Source: a virus. Taken from it: DNA of 51,732 bases. The stretch is taken from the IMG/VR virus record IMGVR_UViG_3300041964_000086, positions 1-51,732 of that record. One strand, given 5' to 3'. Under the pieces are notes generated by a model. The model made no database searches, was not told where the DNA came from, and was given only the letters and a program-made list of their open reading frames with translations. Of this stretch, positions 12,077 through 19,849 are shown piece by piece; positions within the stretch are counted from its first letter, which is position 1; every line of letters starts with the position of its first letter. The translations under genes were made by a program, and so were the position numbers.

Positions 12077-12591
12077 TCATTTCAGCTTGATCCCGTGAAT
12101 GGCGGCGGCGAAGCGGTGCTCTTCGTGTTCGCGGGCGTAGAGCTCCTCGAGGAGGTGCAGGGAGTCGAGATGGCCCATGGCGTCGATCTCGGCGAGCGGG
12201 CAGCTCAGGCGGATGGCAAGGGCGCGGGAATCCCGGTCAAAGCGTTCAAGGCGGCGAGTGCGCCGATCAACCGGGCTTTTTTTTTGAGCCGCACGATCGC
12301 GACCGCTTGCGCCGGGTCGAACTGATGATGCGCAGCCATGATCGCGGCGAGAATCTCTTCCTCCTCGGTGCGGGTGAGCTCGCCATGCGGCAGGCCGCTC
12401 CCGCGGGTGAGCTCCTCGAGCTGCAGCGCGCGGCGGGCGTCGGCCTCGACTTCGCTCTCCGCATCGGGATCCGCCGGGTCGAGCGAAAGCGCCGCGCGCA
12501 TCTGGCCGCGGGTTGGCATTGGCACGGTATAGGCGGTGCCGTCTGCGCGCTCGAAAAGGAGCGGCTCGGGATGGCGCAGGGCGAGCTTCAT
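12077..12591 (-). CDS. Tail assembly chaperone GT (product of -1 frameshift)
   Basis: If ribosomes slip back one base on the A9 run at 12277-12285, the G frame continues into a 66-codon extension ending at a TGA at 12077, 24 bases before the tape measure ATG. The extension is good protein: it has LSCPLAEIDAMGHLDSLHLL then EELYAREHEEHRFAAA and ends IHGIKLK. The T domain of GT proteins binds the tail tube protein. Such -1 frameshifts between G and T are among the best conserved features of long-tailed phages (established knowledge). An undercalled base could mimic this, but the slippery run, the gene order and the end point all fit a programmed event. Confidence 0.75.
12205..12591 (-). CDS. Tail assembly chaperone G
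   Basis: 128 residues, acidic in the middle (LDPADPDAESEVEADAR), located between a tail esterase and the tape measure. Its 3' end carries a run of nine A within codons CTC AAA AAA AAA GCC, and a long open frame continues in the -1 phase. Size, position and frameshift signal match the G protein of the conserved G/GT tail chaperone pair of long-tailed phages, which coats the tape measure during tail assembly. Sequence similarity to known G proteins cannot be judged by eye, so the call rests on order and the frameshift. ATG at 12591 lies 5 bases after the stop of the SGNH gene. Confidence 0.75.
   Translation of the reverse strand: MKLALRHPEPLLFERADGTAYTVPMPTRGQMRAALSLDPADPDAESEVEADARRALQLEELTRGSGLPHGELTRTEEEEILAAIMAAHHQFDPAQAVAIVRLKKKARLIGALAALNALTGIPAPLPSA
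12277..12285 (-). other. Slippery A9 run for -1 translational frameshift
   Basis: Nine consecutive A on the coding (minus) strand, exactly filling three Lys codons in the zero frame. Slippage by -1 joins the G and T frames of the tail chaperone. Confidence 0.75.
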
Positions 12592-12596
12592 GGCAA

Positions 12597-14357
12597 TCAG
12601 TTCAGCACGAGAAAGCCGACGCTGGTCTCGCCCGTGGCCGCGGCCTCGAGGTTGATGGTGAAGCTACCATTAGCCGGCACGATGTTCTTCACCTTGGCCG
12701 TGGCGTCATTGGTGCGAATCACCGGGAGCACGACGCTCGCGGTGGTGGTGATCGCGCTCGCCACGGTCACGGAGGTGGCGCCGGCCGCGATATTCACCGT
12801 GCCCAATGGGGCGTGGATCGTCTGCGCGCCGACCACGCCGGCGGCCGTGATCTTGCGCGCCAGCTTCAGGTTACCCGCGGCCCGCAGGGCGCGCACGGAG
12901 TTCAGGGTTTCGGCGACGAGCTCGGCGAGGATGCCGGCGCCGGCGGCATTCAGGTGCAGGCCATCGGAGCGGAACGAGGAAGGGGTGACGACGGGATCGA
13001 GCCGCGGATCGCTTTCCGTGTCGACGAAGCCATCGGCGAAGGTCGGCCAGTTGTCCCGCAGCAGCTGCGCGAGGGCGGCGCGCTCGGTTTCCTTGGCCGC
13101 ATTCCAGAAATCGCCATCCTGCACCCGCTTGAGGATCGGCACGACTATGGTCTCGTAGCCGGCGGTGCGATCCGCTGCGCAATCGGCCTGGATCGCCGCG
13201 TAGAGGATCGCAGCACTGGCCGCGACCGGGCCATCCAGGGCGATATTGTTCGTGCCGATCATGCGCACGATCGTGCGGCGCGCGAAGCTCTCGCCGCCGA
13301 GGGTGGGAGGGCGTGCGGGCACCTGCGCATACTTCGCGCCGTCAAACGCATGCTTGTAGAGCCGCAGATTGCCGAGCCGCTGCGCGAGTCGGCGGGGCCA
13401 CGCGTTGTGATTGGTCCCAAAGCCGCGCGTGATCGAGTCGCCGACCGTAACCACCAGATGCGCGGGCGCCATGGTGGCCGTGTCGTACGTCTCATGCGCC
13501 CGCGCCCGCAGCCGGGCCATGGTGGCGAGGCTCAGCGGTTCGCTGTAGACGGCGAAATCGAGCAGCTCGCACTTGCCCCACGCGCCGAACTGGCTCTTGC
13601 CGATCCGGCCGCCGACGAGGGTGCTCAGCGGGAGCGCCGGAAAGGCAGTGGAGTTGCCCAGGTTGTCGAAGATCCGCAGCTCCGTGGCGCTCCCGGTCAT
13701 GGCGATCACGCCGAAATCGGAGTGCGCGGCCAGCAGCGAGTCGACCTCGTAGCCGCTGGCTCCCGTGGTCTGCGAGTTGACGACAAGCGTGCTCTGCTTG
13801 ACGAAGAGCTCCGCCGCCCCCGTTCCGGCCGGGCCGGCGTATTGCCCGAGGTGGCCGATGATCGCAAGGAAGACGCTCTGCTGGAGCCGGCCGACAAAGA
13901 TCATCGAGAAGCTGCGCGATGAGACCGTGAGAGAAGCCGGCAGATCGATCGCGGTGTCTTCTTCGCTCACCCCGAGGTTCAGCTGCGGATGCCGGAAATC
14001 GCCCGTCGCATGATAGCGCGGCTCGAGGCCCGCAGCAGAGGTGGCCGTGTGCCCATTGCCGGAGAGATCGGGCAGCGAGGCCAGCCGGGTGCGATCGGCG
14101 GCGGTGATGCGCCCGGCGGAATACCAGGCCGCCAGCGTCCCGAAACGCCGGGCATCGAAATCGAGCGGCAGCCGCTCGGCAGCCACGGTGCCGGTGGTGA
14201 GCTTGTCGGCATCGCCGCCCTTTACAAAGGGCCCGGAGTTGCCAACCCAGAGCTCCTCTTTGTCGAGCGTGAAGTGGAGCTCGCGAGTGCCCTGGATGGT
14301 GGCCTGGCGATCGGCATCAGTGCCGGCTTTCAGAAGGATGGGGCCGAGTTCAGGCAT
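12597..14357 (-). CDS. Tail-associated SGNH-type esterase
   Basis: 586 residues from ATG 14357. Residues about 70-290 form a beta-rich, LamG-like region containing AWYSAGRI and DLSGNGHTATS. An SGNH hydrolase domain follows: block I GDSIT (residues 306-310, nucleophile Ser308), a GTNN block (368-371) and the Asp-x-x-His motif DGLH (465-468). A C-terminal beta domain ends LVLN. The family includes esterases that remove acyl groups from carbohydrates. Placed between tail protein genes, it probably deacylates a surface polysaccharide during adsorption (inference). It lies downstream of the tube genes and just before the G chaperone, an unusual place for a tail enzyme. The frame is intact. Confidence 0.8.
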   Translation of the reverse strand: MPELGPILLKAGTDADRQATIQGTRELHFTLDKEELWVGNSGPFVKGGDADKLTTGTVAAERLPLDFDARRFGTLAAWYSAGRITAADRTRLASLPDLSGNGHTATSAAGLEPRYHATGDFRHPQLNLGVSEEDTAIDLPASLTVSSRSFSMIFVGRLQQSVFLAIIGHLGQYAGPAGTGAAELFVKQSTLVVNSQTTGASGYEVDSLLAAHSDFGVIAMTGSATELRIFDNLGNSTAFPALPLSTLVGGRIGKSQFGAWGKCELLDFAVYSEPLSLATMARLRARAHETYDTATMAPAHLVVTVGDSITRGFGTNHNAWPRRLAQRLGNLRLYKHAFDGAKYAQVPARPPTLGGESFARRTIVRMIGTNNIALDGPVAASAAILYAAIQADCAADRTAGYETIVVPILKRVQDGDFWNAAKETERAALAQLLRDNWPTFADGFVDTESDPRLDPVVTPSSFRSDGLHLNAAGAGILAELVAETLNSVRALRAAGNLKLARKITAAGVVGAQTIHAPLGTVNIAAGATSVTVASAITTTASVVLPVIRTNDATAKVKNIVPANGSFTINLEAAATGETSVGFLVLN

Positions 14358-14373
14358 CGGAAAGGAAAAGCGG

Positions 14374-14954
14374 CTAGACGTAGCTGCCGGCGTCGATCGA
14401 GTAGGTGCTGCCGAAAGGGAGATTGTCGCGGTAGTGGCCGCCGTCGACTCCGGCGCCGACCACATAGCTCTGGCCGTAGATGCCGCCATCGATGCCGGCG
14501 TCCTCGACCTCGGGATCTACGGGATCAGGGTTGCCGCTGCCGGGCTGAGTGAGCACATCGATCGCGCCGGTCTGCACCTGATAGATGGTGCGCGTGGCGA
14601 CGCCGATCACCTCGGGCGTGTGGCTCAGCCAGCCGGCGCGCCTGGCGCGAAAGATCGTGTTGGTCACGGGCGCCAAATGCTTGATCCGCAGCTCGGCCGC
14701 GCCGGGGAGCTCGCCCGCATCCTTCAGCGCGAATTGCAGCGCGGCCGCTTCCGAGGCATGCACGCGATAGACGGCAAAGCGGATGGCTTTCGTCTTCGTG
14801 AAGCGGTCGAAAAAGCGCGGCTGCACCGCCCGGATGAAGGCGACGATGTCGACCGAGCGCTGCCATCGATCAGCAGATCCTCGACCACGCCGAGCCCGTG
14901 CGGGTCGCCATCCGCGAGCAGCGCGCCATTGCATCGGATCTGCAGATTCATCAT
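14374..14954 (-). CDS. Phage tail structural protein (one frameshift)
   Basis: About 193 residues. The start MMNLQIRCNG at 14954 is in one frame, and from about 14860 the protein continues in another as SVDIVAFIRAVQPRFFDRFT to the stop at 14374. The middle reads like a small beta protein (RIKHLAPVTNTIFR); the C-terminus is Gly/Asp/Tyr-rich. It lies between the tube protein and the SGNH esterase, so a minor tail role is likely. No family recognised. The break is probably one indel. Confidence 0.55.
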
Positions 14955-14973
14955 GGCCTTGCGCGGGCTTCGA

Positions 14974-15930
14974 TCAGGCTACGACGCCGAGCGTGAAGAG
15001 CGGTTGCAACACGCCTGCATTGGCTTTGCGGTGCGCGGCCATGGTCACTTCGCTGACGCGGGAATCGCTGCCGAACCGGACGCCGCCATCCTCGGCCGCC
15101 GCGAGCGGGATGGTGAGCCTCGCCTTGCCCGTGCCGCTGCCGGTGACGGTGAGCTGATCGCCCAGCACGCCGCGCAGCTTGCCGCGCGTCACGCCGGTGC
15201 CGTCGAGCTTCATCAGCACATCATACCAGTCGGCCTCGGTGATATTCTCCGGGGTGAAGCGCACCTCGGCGCTCACTCCGTCGATCATCATATTGTAGGT
15301 GCCCCGCCGGGCGGTCTTGCGCGGGGTGAGATCGACCGTGGGCGCGAAGCGGACGCCGCCTTCATCGGTCTCGATCGAGTTGAACGGCGCCGCCGGCGTG
15401 CCGGTGCCGTAGGTGACGGTGTAGAGATCGAAGAGGATGTCGAGCGGGTTCAGCGCGGGCTCGGTGTAAGCGGAGTTCGCCACGGTGACGAAGGCATCCG
15501 CGTCGCTGCTCGCCGCGTTGTTTTTGATCAGGCAGGTGAGCTCGGCGCGGCCGAAAAAGACCTTGTCCGGCGCGAAGGTGATCTCGGGCATCTTCGTGAG
15601 CGCTGCGCTGCTGAAGGTGATGCTCCGCCCGGCCTGTGTCTGGATCACCGCCGGCAGATCCGTGCTGGGGAAGATGAGCTGCCCGCGCATGCTCGGCTGG
15701 TAGGGAAAGAGCTTCGTGAAGAGCGTGGCGATCGAGGCGCCAAAGGCGATCGGGGTGAAGCTGATCTTCGCCATCACATCGCTGATGCCGCGCGCGACGC
15801 GGCCCTGCAGATTGGTGACGACATCGAAGTGCTCGGGCGAATCGTCGACCGTCCAGTCGTCGTGCATTTGGAAGGTGACGCCGTTCCAGGTGAGGTAGGC
15901 GGGGCCGCCGGTGAAGAGTGCGCGATCCAT
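14974..15930 (-). CDS. Major tail tube-like protein
   Basis: 318 residues in one intact frame. Mostly beta-strand sequence with many Thr, Val and Gly, no membrane segments, opening MDRALFTGGPAYLTWNG. The order head completion, terminator-like protein, this gene, then chaperones and tape measure is where the tail tube gene sits in long-tailed phages. That, with the size and beta-rich character, supports the call. It could be another tail protein of similar build. Confidence 0.6.
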   Translation of the reverse strand: MDRALFTGGPAYLTWNGVTFQMHDDWTVDDSPEHFDVVTNLQGRVARGISDVMAKISFTPIAFGASIATLFTKLFPYQPSMRGQLIFPSTDLPAVIQTQAGRSITFSSAALTKMPEITFAPDKVFFGRAELTCLIKNNAASSDADAFVTVANSAYTEPALNPLDILFDLYTVTYGTGTPAAPFNSIETDEGGVRFAPTVDLTPRKTARRGTYNMMIDGVSAEVRFTPENITEADWYDVLMKLDGTGVTRGKLRGVLGDQLTVTGSGTGKARLTIPLAAAEDGGVRFGSDSRVSEVTMAAHRKANAGVLQPLFTLGVVA

Positions 15931-15975
15931 AGTGGTGAGTGGGTGTGGTTAAACCGCGAAGAGGCGAAGGGGGAG

Positions 15976-16199
15976 CTACTGAGCGCTGGGGGTTGAGGGT
16001 TCTGAGCGGGCGGGCTCGGGTGCGTGGCCGGCGTCGATCTCATTGGCAGCCTGCTCGACGAAATGGCTCCAGCCGGGAGCTCTTTGCGCTTCTCCGGCTT
16101 GAGCTCGAACCGCTTGTCATTCGCCTCCTGCAGGAGGGTGTAGGCGCGGTCGGTGATCGCCGCTTCGCGCGCTTCGGGGGTGAGTTCAGTTTTGGCCAT
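15976..16199 (-). CDS. Small phage protein between connector and tube genes (one frameshift)
   Basis: About 74 residues. N-terminus MAKTELTPEAREAAITDRAY in one frame. After about residue 43 it continues in the next as WSHFVEQAANEIDAGH to a TAG at 15976. Restoring one C in the CCC run near 16075 joins them. Helical and charged; function unknown. The ATG is 8 bases from the stop of the preceding connector gene. Confidence 0.6.
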
Positions 16200-16207
16200 G
16201 GTAGAAG

Positions 16208-16687
16208 TTAGGAGGCGGGTTGCAGGGCGAGCTTGGTGTGAAAGCGGGCATCCCAGCCGTCGAAGTCTTCGGCTTCTTCCTCGTCCGGTTTCGCGGGGAT
16301 GATCGCGAGTTGCCGCAGCGTGTCGTCGTGCGGGTGGATGAGATCCGCGCCGGGCACGGTGGGCTTGCGGAATTGCAGCAGCGCCATCGCGCGCTCGGCG
16401 AGGTAGGCACTGCTCTTGCCGGTCTTGTTCAAAAGCGGATCCTCGGCGATGCGCACGATGATCTGCACCGGGTCGAGGATCGGGCGCTGCGATTGCCTGG
16501 CGTTCGACTTCGCGCTCGGGATGAGCACTACGGCCACGATCTTCGTCTTGCCGAGCTCGCGCTCGATCTGGTTCTGCAGATTGCCGACCTTGCGCGAGAG
16601 CACCTTCACGCCGCGGAAATCATCCGAGCTCGCAAGGTGCTCCGTGATCCAGTCGCGCAGCGCTGCAAGTTCGGAAAGATCAGCCAT
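16208..16687 (-). CDS. Head-tail connector / tail terminator-like protein
   Basis: 159 residues from ATG 16687, overlapping the stop of the preceding gene by 8 bases. Mixed alpha/beta sequence with a strand-rich middle (KTKIVAVVLIPSAKSN and DPVQIIVRIAEDPLLNK). Its position after the gp36-like gene and before the tube gene matches head completion or tail terminator proteins. No sequence motif proves it. Confidence 0.5.
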   Translation of the reverse strand: MADLSELAALRDWITEHLASSDDFRGVKVLSRKVGNLQNQIERELGKTKIVAVVLIPSAKSNARQSQRPILDPVQIIVRIAEDPLLNKTGKSSAYLAERAMALLQFRKPTVPGADLIHPHDDTLRQLAIIPAKPDEEEAEDFDGWDARFHTKLALQPAS

Positions 16688-16928
16688 GGGAAGGAAGCGA
16701 AGCAAGGAGCGCAGCGAGCTCGCGCGCGGCTGCGGCCTGGCTGTCGGCGGCGGCGAGATCTTTCGGGCGGGAGTTGCGGGCGCCGTAGCTCTCCGCGTGT
16801 TGCCGGCGGATCTTCGCCTGTTCGAGCCAGTGCTGCGCGGTGTGCGTCAGCCGCGTGCGCAGATTGTCGGAAAGTTCGACGTTCGGCGTTCGCCGTTCAG
16901 CGTTCGACGTTTGCCCCTGCTGATCCAT
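16680..16928 (-). CDS. Small helical phage protein carrying an in-frame repeat insertion
   Basis: 82 residues, starting ATG 16928 directly at the stop of the upstream gene. Residues 6-17 (QTSNAERRTPNV) are encoded by a dispersed repeat of TTCG-rich units also found inside the head protein gene near 20.98 kb. The rest is Ala-rich helix containing AADSQAAAARELAALLASL. Function unknown; perhaps a connector accessory. A real start after the repeat is possible. Confidence 0.55.
   Translation of the reverse strand: MDQQGQTSNAERRTPNVELSDNLRTRLTHTAQHWLEQAKIRRQHAESYGARNSRPKDLAAADSQAAAARELAALLASLPSHG
16874..16917 (-). repeat. Dispersed TTCG-type repeat within a gene
   Basis: Tandem units such as GTTCGACGTTCGGCGTTCG, then GTTCGACGTTTGCCCC at the end. 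The same sequence recurs at 20959-21001 and a relative at 21876-21915. It encodes the peptide QTSNAERRTPNVE on the minus strand. Confidence 0.85.
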
Positions 16929-17375
16929 TTAGAGCCCACTCCTCTCATGGCGCGCGTCGCGCCGTGGCCGGCCGCTGAAACTGGGCGTCTCTCCGCCGGT
17001 CGGTTGCTCCGGGCCGGGCTCGGGCGTTTCGCCGATGTCGAACTGGCACTTTCCGACGAGGATCAGCCTGGCCTGCGCCCGCTCGGCGGCATCTTCGCGC
17101 ACCTTCTTCGGGGCCTTGCCGACGCGGGCCGGGATCCGCACGGCGAGCAGATCGAGCGCGGTGCTCTTCAGTCGCGAGGGGATCGTGCCGGCCGGGCCGA
17201 GCACGTTGCGCGTGCAGGCGGCGATGTGGCCGCGGATCTCCTCGATGACGTTCTCGATCTCCGGCTGCACCGGATCGGCCTGCACATCGCCGAGCGCGGC
17301 TTCGCGATAGCCTTCCAGCTCCGGCCCGGAAAGGACCGCGAGGATGTCGGCTTCAGTGAGGGTGATCCAGGCCAT
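16929..17375 (-). CDS. gp36-like head completion protein (DUF1320)
   Basis: 148 residues from ATG 17375 (MAWITLTEADILAVLSG). The opening pattern (Met, 3 residues, then Thr-Glu-x-Asp-Ile/Leu) and a middle EEIRGHIAACTRNVLGP resemble the DUF1320 family to which Mu gp36 belongs. These proteins form part of the head-tail connector. The gene follows the capsid gene, as in Mu. A longer in-frame extension upstream is possible but reads poorly. Confidence 0.65.
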   Translation of the reverse strand: MAWITLTEADILAVLSGPELEGYREAALGDVQADPVQPEIENVIEEIRGHIAACTRNVLGPAGTIPSRLKSTALDLLAVRIPARVGKAPKKVREDAAERAQARLILVGKCQFDIGETPEPGPEQPTGGETPSFSGRPRRDARHERSGL

Positions 17376-17486
17376 GAAGAAAAGGAGGCAAAGCGTGAGC
17401 AAAGAAACTCCCCCTCGGTGGGCGCGAACGCCGGCTGCAGAAGCGCCGAGGGGGAGGCTCATGAAATCAGGTCTCGCGACTCAGCC

Positions 17487-18647
17487 TTACGCCTCGGCGA
17501 CGTTGAGGCGCTTGCCGGCGGGCGCGTTCGTCACGCGGGCATCGGCGCTCCAGTCGAACTTCGCCACATCGTTCCGCTTGTCCGGCGTTTCGTAGTAGCC
17601 TGGCACCATGAATTGCCCGCGGAGGCGGAAGGTCTTCATGAAGCTCGGGTCGAACCGATTCGGCTGATCTTTGCTGGCAAAGATGAGGATGGTGCTGTCG
17701 AGGATGAAGCGGACGTCTTCCGCGAGCCCCTCGGCGCCGGCATCGTAGATCGAGTAAGTGCTGCGCACCTGCGGCTTGCCGAGGAGCATGCCGGAGAGGA
17801 GCTCTTCATCGACCTGCAGATTGCTCGCGCCTTTTGGGTTGTTCGTGATCTTGGCGGTGACCTTGGGATGATTCTTCAGGATCAGCAGCGCGGTGGCGCC
17901 CATGAGCACCTTGATCTGCATCTGGCCGCTCATCTTCGCCGCCTTCATGACGGCGAGGATATTCTCGTCGAGGATGCGGATCGGATCTGCCGCCGCATTG
18001 AAGACCGCGGCCGTGCCCGCACCCATGGCGGTGAGCGCCTTGTCGACCACCTCGAACTCGTGCGCCAGCGCACCGACATCGGCGATGATGTCTGCGCCTT
18101 CCTGCAGCACGTTGATCATCTCGTTCTCTTCGGTGACGATCTTCGGCACCGGGAAGTCGAGCGCGTTGGGCTCCACATTGTAAAAGGCATCCTTCGCGTC
18201 GAAGCCGATCACCGTGGCCTGGCCACCGGGCGCAAGGCGGGTCTTCGGGATCCGGAAGCGATGCTTCTCATCGTAGACCTTGTACTGGCCCGTCACCGTC
18301 CCGACTTCGACTGTGGGCGCGAGGAAATTGGCCACGAAGCCCACCGCCCTTTGCGCCGCCCCCTGGGCATACTCGCGCACCTCGGCCTTGGCGGAGACGT
18401 TCTGCAGGAGCGTGGGGCCGATGAGGAAGAGGACGCCGCTGCTCAGCAACAGCGTGAGCACGGAACGTCCGGAGCCGGGGAGCGCGGGCGTCTCGGCTGC
18501 CGGCGTCGGCGGGAGGTCTGGCACCGCAGAGGCGAGCTCGTGCGGAACTGGAGGAGCCGCCGCAGCGGTGACGGGAGTGCAAGCGCCAACGAGCAGCGTG
18601 GCAGCGAGGAGGATGGAGCTGAGGAACTTCATTTTATGAGGGTGCAT
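17487..18647 (-). CDS. Major capsid protein with lipoprotein-like N-terminus
   Basis: 386 residues. From about residue 85 it reads as a capsid protein: SAKAEVREYAQGAAQRAVGF, a glycine/beta region with VTGQYKVYDEKHRFRIPKTR, then DAFYNVEPNALDFPV. This resembles the major capsid group common in verrucomicrobial and proteobacterial transposable phages, and order (scaffold, decoration, this, connector) supports it. Oddly, the first 85 residues begin with a signal peptide and lipobox (MKFLSSILLAATLLVGAC, Cys at residue 23), then Ala/Pro-rich linker and a hydrophobic segment LTLLLSSGVLFLIGPTLL. The capsid may start further in, or an N-terminal piece may be cleaved. Start alternatives are ATG 18647 and ATG 18632. 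Confidence 0.7.
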   Translation of the reverse strand: MHPHKMKFLSSILLAATLLVGACTPVTAAAAPPVPHELASAVPDLPPTPAAETPALPGSGRSVLTLLLSSGVLFLIGPTLLQNVSAKAEVREYAQGAAQRAVGFVANFLAPTVEVGTVTGQYKVYDEKHRFRIPKTRLAPGGQATVIGFDAKDAFYNVEPNALDFPVPKIVTEENEMINVLQEGADIIADVGALAHEFEVVDKALTAMGAGTAAVFNAAADPIRILDENILAVMKAAKMSGQMQIKVLMGATALLILKNHPKVTAKITNNPKGASNLQVDEELLSGMLLGKPQVRSTYSIYDAGAEGLAEDVRFILDSTILIFASKDQPNRFDPSFMKTFRLRGQFMVPGYYETPDKRNDVAKFDWSADARVTNAPAGKRLNVAEA

Positions 18648-18733
18648 TCAGGTGAGGCTTTTTGCCGCCGCGAGCCCGAGGCGCTTGCGCACGCTCAGGC
18701 TGGGCGAGGATTATGGAAGGTGGTGCCAGTCGT

Positions 18734-19174
18734 TTACGGGACCACGATGTTGCCGATGTCGGCAGGGCGCATGAGCACCCACTGCCCCTCGACGAAGTCT
18801 TCCTCGGCGATGCCGATGCCGCGGTACGTGCCGGAGGTGGCAGGGAGCGCACGCACCTTGCCGCGATCCGCTGGGGTGGCGGTGTTGGCCTGCACGAGCA
18901 CAGCACCCGCAGCGCCTGCGCCTTTGGCGACGACGCGCACATTGCCGGGATCGTTTAGCGGCTTCACGTAACTCAAGGCGCCGGCCGCATTGCCGTCGAT
19001 GATGAGAAAGGGGGTGTGATCGGTGATCGCAGTCGGCGCCGCGAGCTGCGGTTTGCCGCCGCTGCTGATGAGCTTGGCGAGGTGTCCGCTGAGGGCGGAT
19101 AGATCTTCAGACCCGACAAACGGAAGGATTCCGCCGGGGTTCGTGTTCGACTGCGTTGCTTTGGATGTGGGCAT
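18734..19174 (-). CDS. Capsid decoration-like protein
   Basis: 146 residues, Ala/Gly/Val-rich beta protein containing VKPLNDPGNVRVVAKGAGAA and TSGTYRGIGIAEEDFVEGQ. Size and composition resemble small capsid-stabilising (lambda gpD-like or DUF2190-like) proteins. It lies between scaffold and major capsid genes, the usual place. The exact family is uncertain. Confidence 0.6.
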   Translation of the reverse strand: MPTSKATQSNTNPGGILPFVGSEDLSALSGHLAKLISSGGKPQLAAPTAITDHTPFLIIDGNAAGALSYVKPLNDPGNVRVVAKGAGAAGAVLVQANTATPADRGKVRALPATSGTYRGIGIAEEDFVEGQWVLMRPADIGNIVVP

Positions 19175-19183
19175 GAGAGTGCG

Positions 19184-19771
19184 TTAGGAGTTGGAAAGTT
19201 GCTTCGTCGCCAGGCGCATCGCCTCATCCCAGGAGGCGGCCTTTTTGCTGGTCCAGAGGGTGCGGGCGAGGCGCGCGATCTCATCCTCGCTCGGGCCGGA
19301 CGGCGCCGCGTCGCCAGCCGGATCGTGCATTGGCGTGGGCGCTTCCTCGGGAGGTGCGGCCGGCGCGGGGATGGCCATGCCGTTGAGGATGTCGATGCCG
19401 CTCTCGCGGTCGCTCAGGAGGATGCCGCGGATCCGCGTCTTCGCCTTTTCATCGGTGAGCCGATCGGCGAATTGCTCGAGGATCGCATCGACCTCGGCTT
19501 CGCGTTGCTGGCGGTGCAGCTCCTCCTGCTTTTGGTGGAGCGCATCATACTCGGCGCGGATCTTGTCGAGCTCCGCCTGGATCGATTCCACCGTGCCAGC
19601 CGATGTGGTGACATTCCCGAGCAGCTCGGTGATGCGCGCTTCGACCGCGGCTTCATCGGCCGTCTCCTCGAGCCCGAGCAGGGCGAGCAGCCGGGCGAGG
19701 AAAGTAGGTGCGGGCGCAGCTTCTTCCGCCGGCGCGTTTTCGGTCGTAGGGGTATCAGTCGGGTCCGCCAT
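19184..19771 (-). CDS. Capsid scaffold protein (gpI C-terminal-like)
   Basis: 195 residues from ATG 19771. Coiled-coil centre (AELDKIRAEYDALHQKQEEL) followed by VDAILEQFADRLTDEKAK and a Pro-rich stretch. This pattern is that of the scaffold part of Mu-type protease-scaffold proteins. No protease motif is visible, so it seems scaffold only. It acts inside the prohead. It starts right after one of the three conserved intergenic elements, which suggests separate control of the head block. The frame could extend to 19813, but that part covers the conserved element, so 19771 is preferred. Confidence 0.65.
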   Translation of the reverse strand: MADPTDTPTTENAPAEEAAPAPTFLARLLALLGLEETADEAAVEARITELLGNVTTSAGTVESIQAELDKIRAEYDALHQKQEELHRQQREAEVDAILEQFADRLTDEKAKTRIRGILLSDRESGIDILNGMAIPAPAAPPEEAPTPMHDPAGDAAPSGPSEDEIARLARTLWTSKKAASWDEAMRLATKQLSNS

Positions 19772-19781
19772 GAATTGACGG

Positions 19782-19848
19782 CAAGCCTGATGCAACGCCG
19801 CTGCAGCCGCCATGCACCGCCCCGATTTGCGGCATGTGCGGACGGGAA
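19782..19848 (-). promoter_or_regulatory. Conserved intergenic element, copy 1 (upstream of scaffold gene)
   Basis: A 40-bp core at 19809-19848 (plus-strand reading GCCATGCACCGCCCCGAT, one variable base, TGCGGCATGTGCGGAC, GGGAA) begins directly after the stop of the gpG-like gene. Exactly 19 bases further along the coding strand comes the box CAGGCTTG (19782-19789), 10 bases before the ATG. The same layout occurs at 30138-30203 and 33635-33700. The core has an imperfect dyad (CATGCCGC against GCGG-TG-CATG). Interpretation as a phage promoter or start-associated element is inference. Confidence 0.75.
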
Positions 19849-19849
19849 T

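Noticed and set aside
14041-15996. A 651-codon plus-strand open frame
   Set aside because: Antisense to the tail tube and neighbouring tail genes; no plausible protein features.
16416-18971. An 851-codon open frame on the plus strand
   Set aside because: It lies opposite five phage structural genes in a GC-rich region; the translation is Arg/Ala/Glu/His-rich without domain patterns, typical of an antisense shadow.
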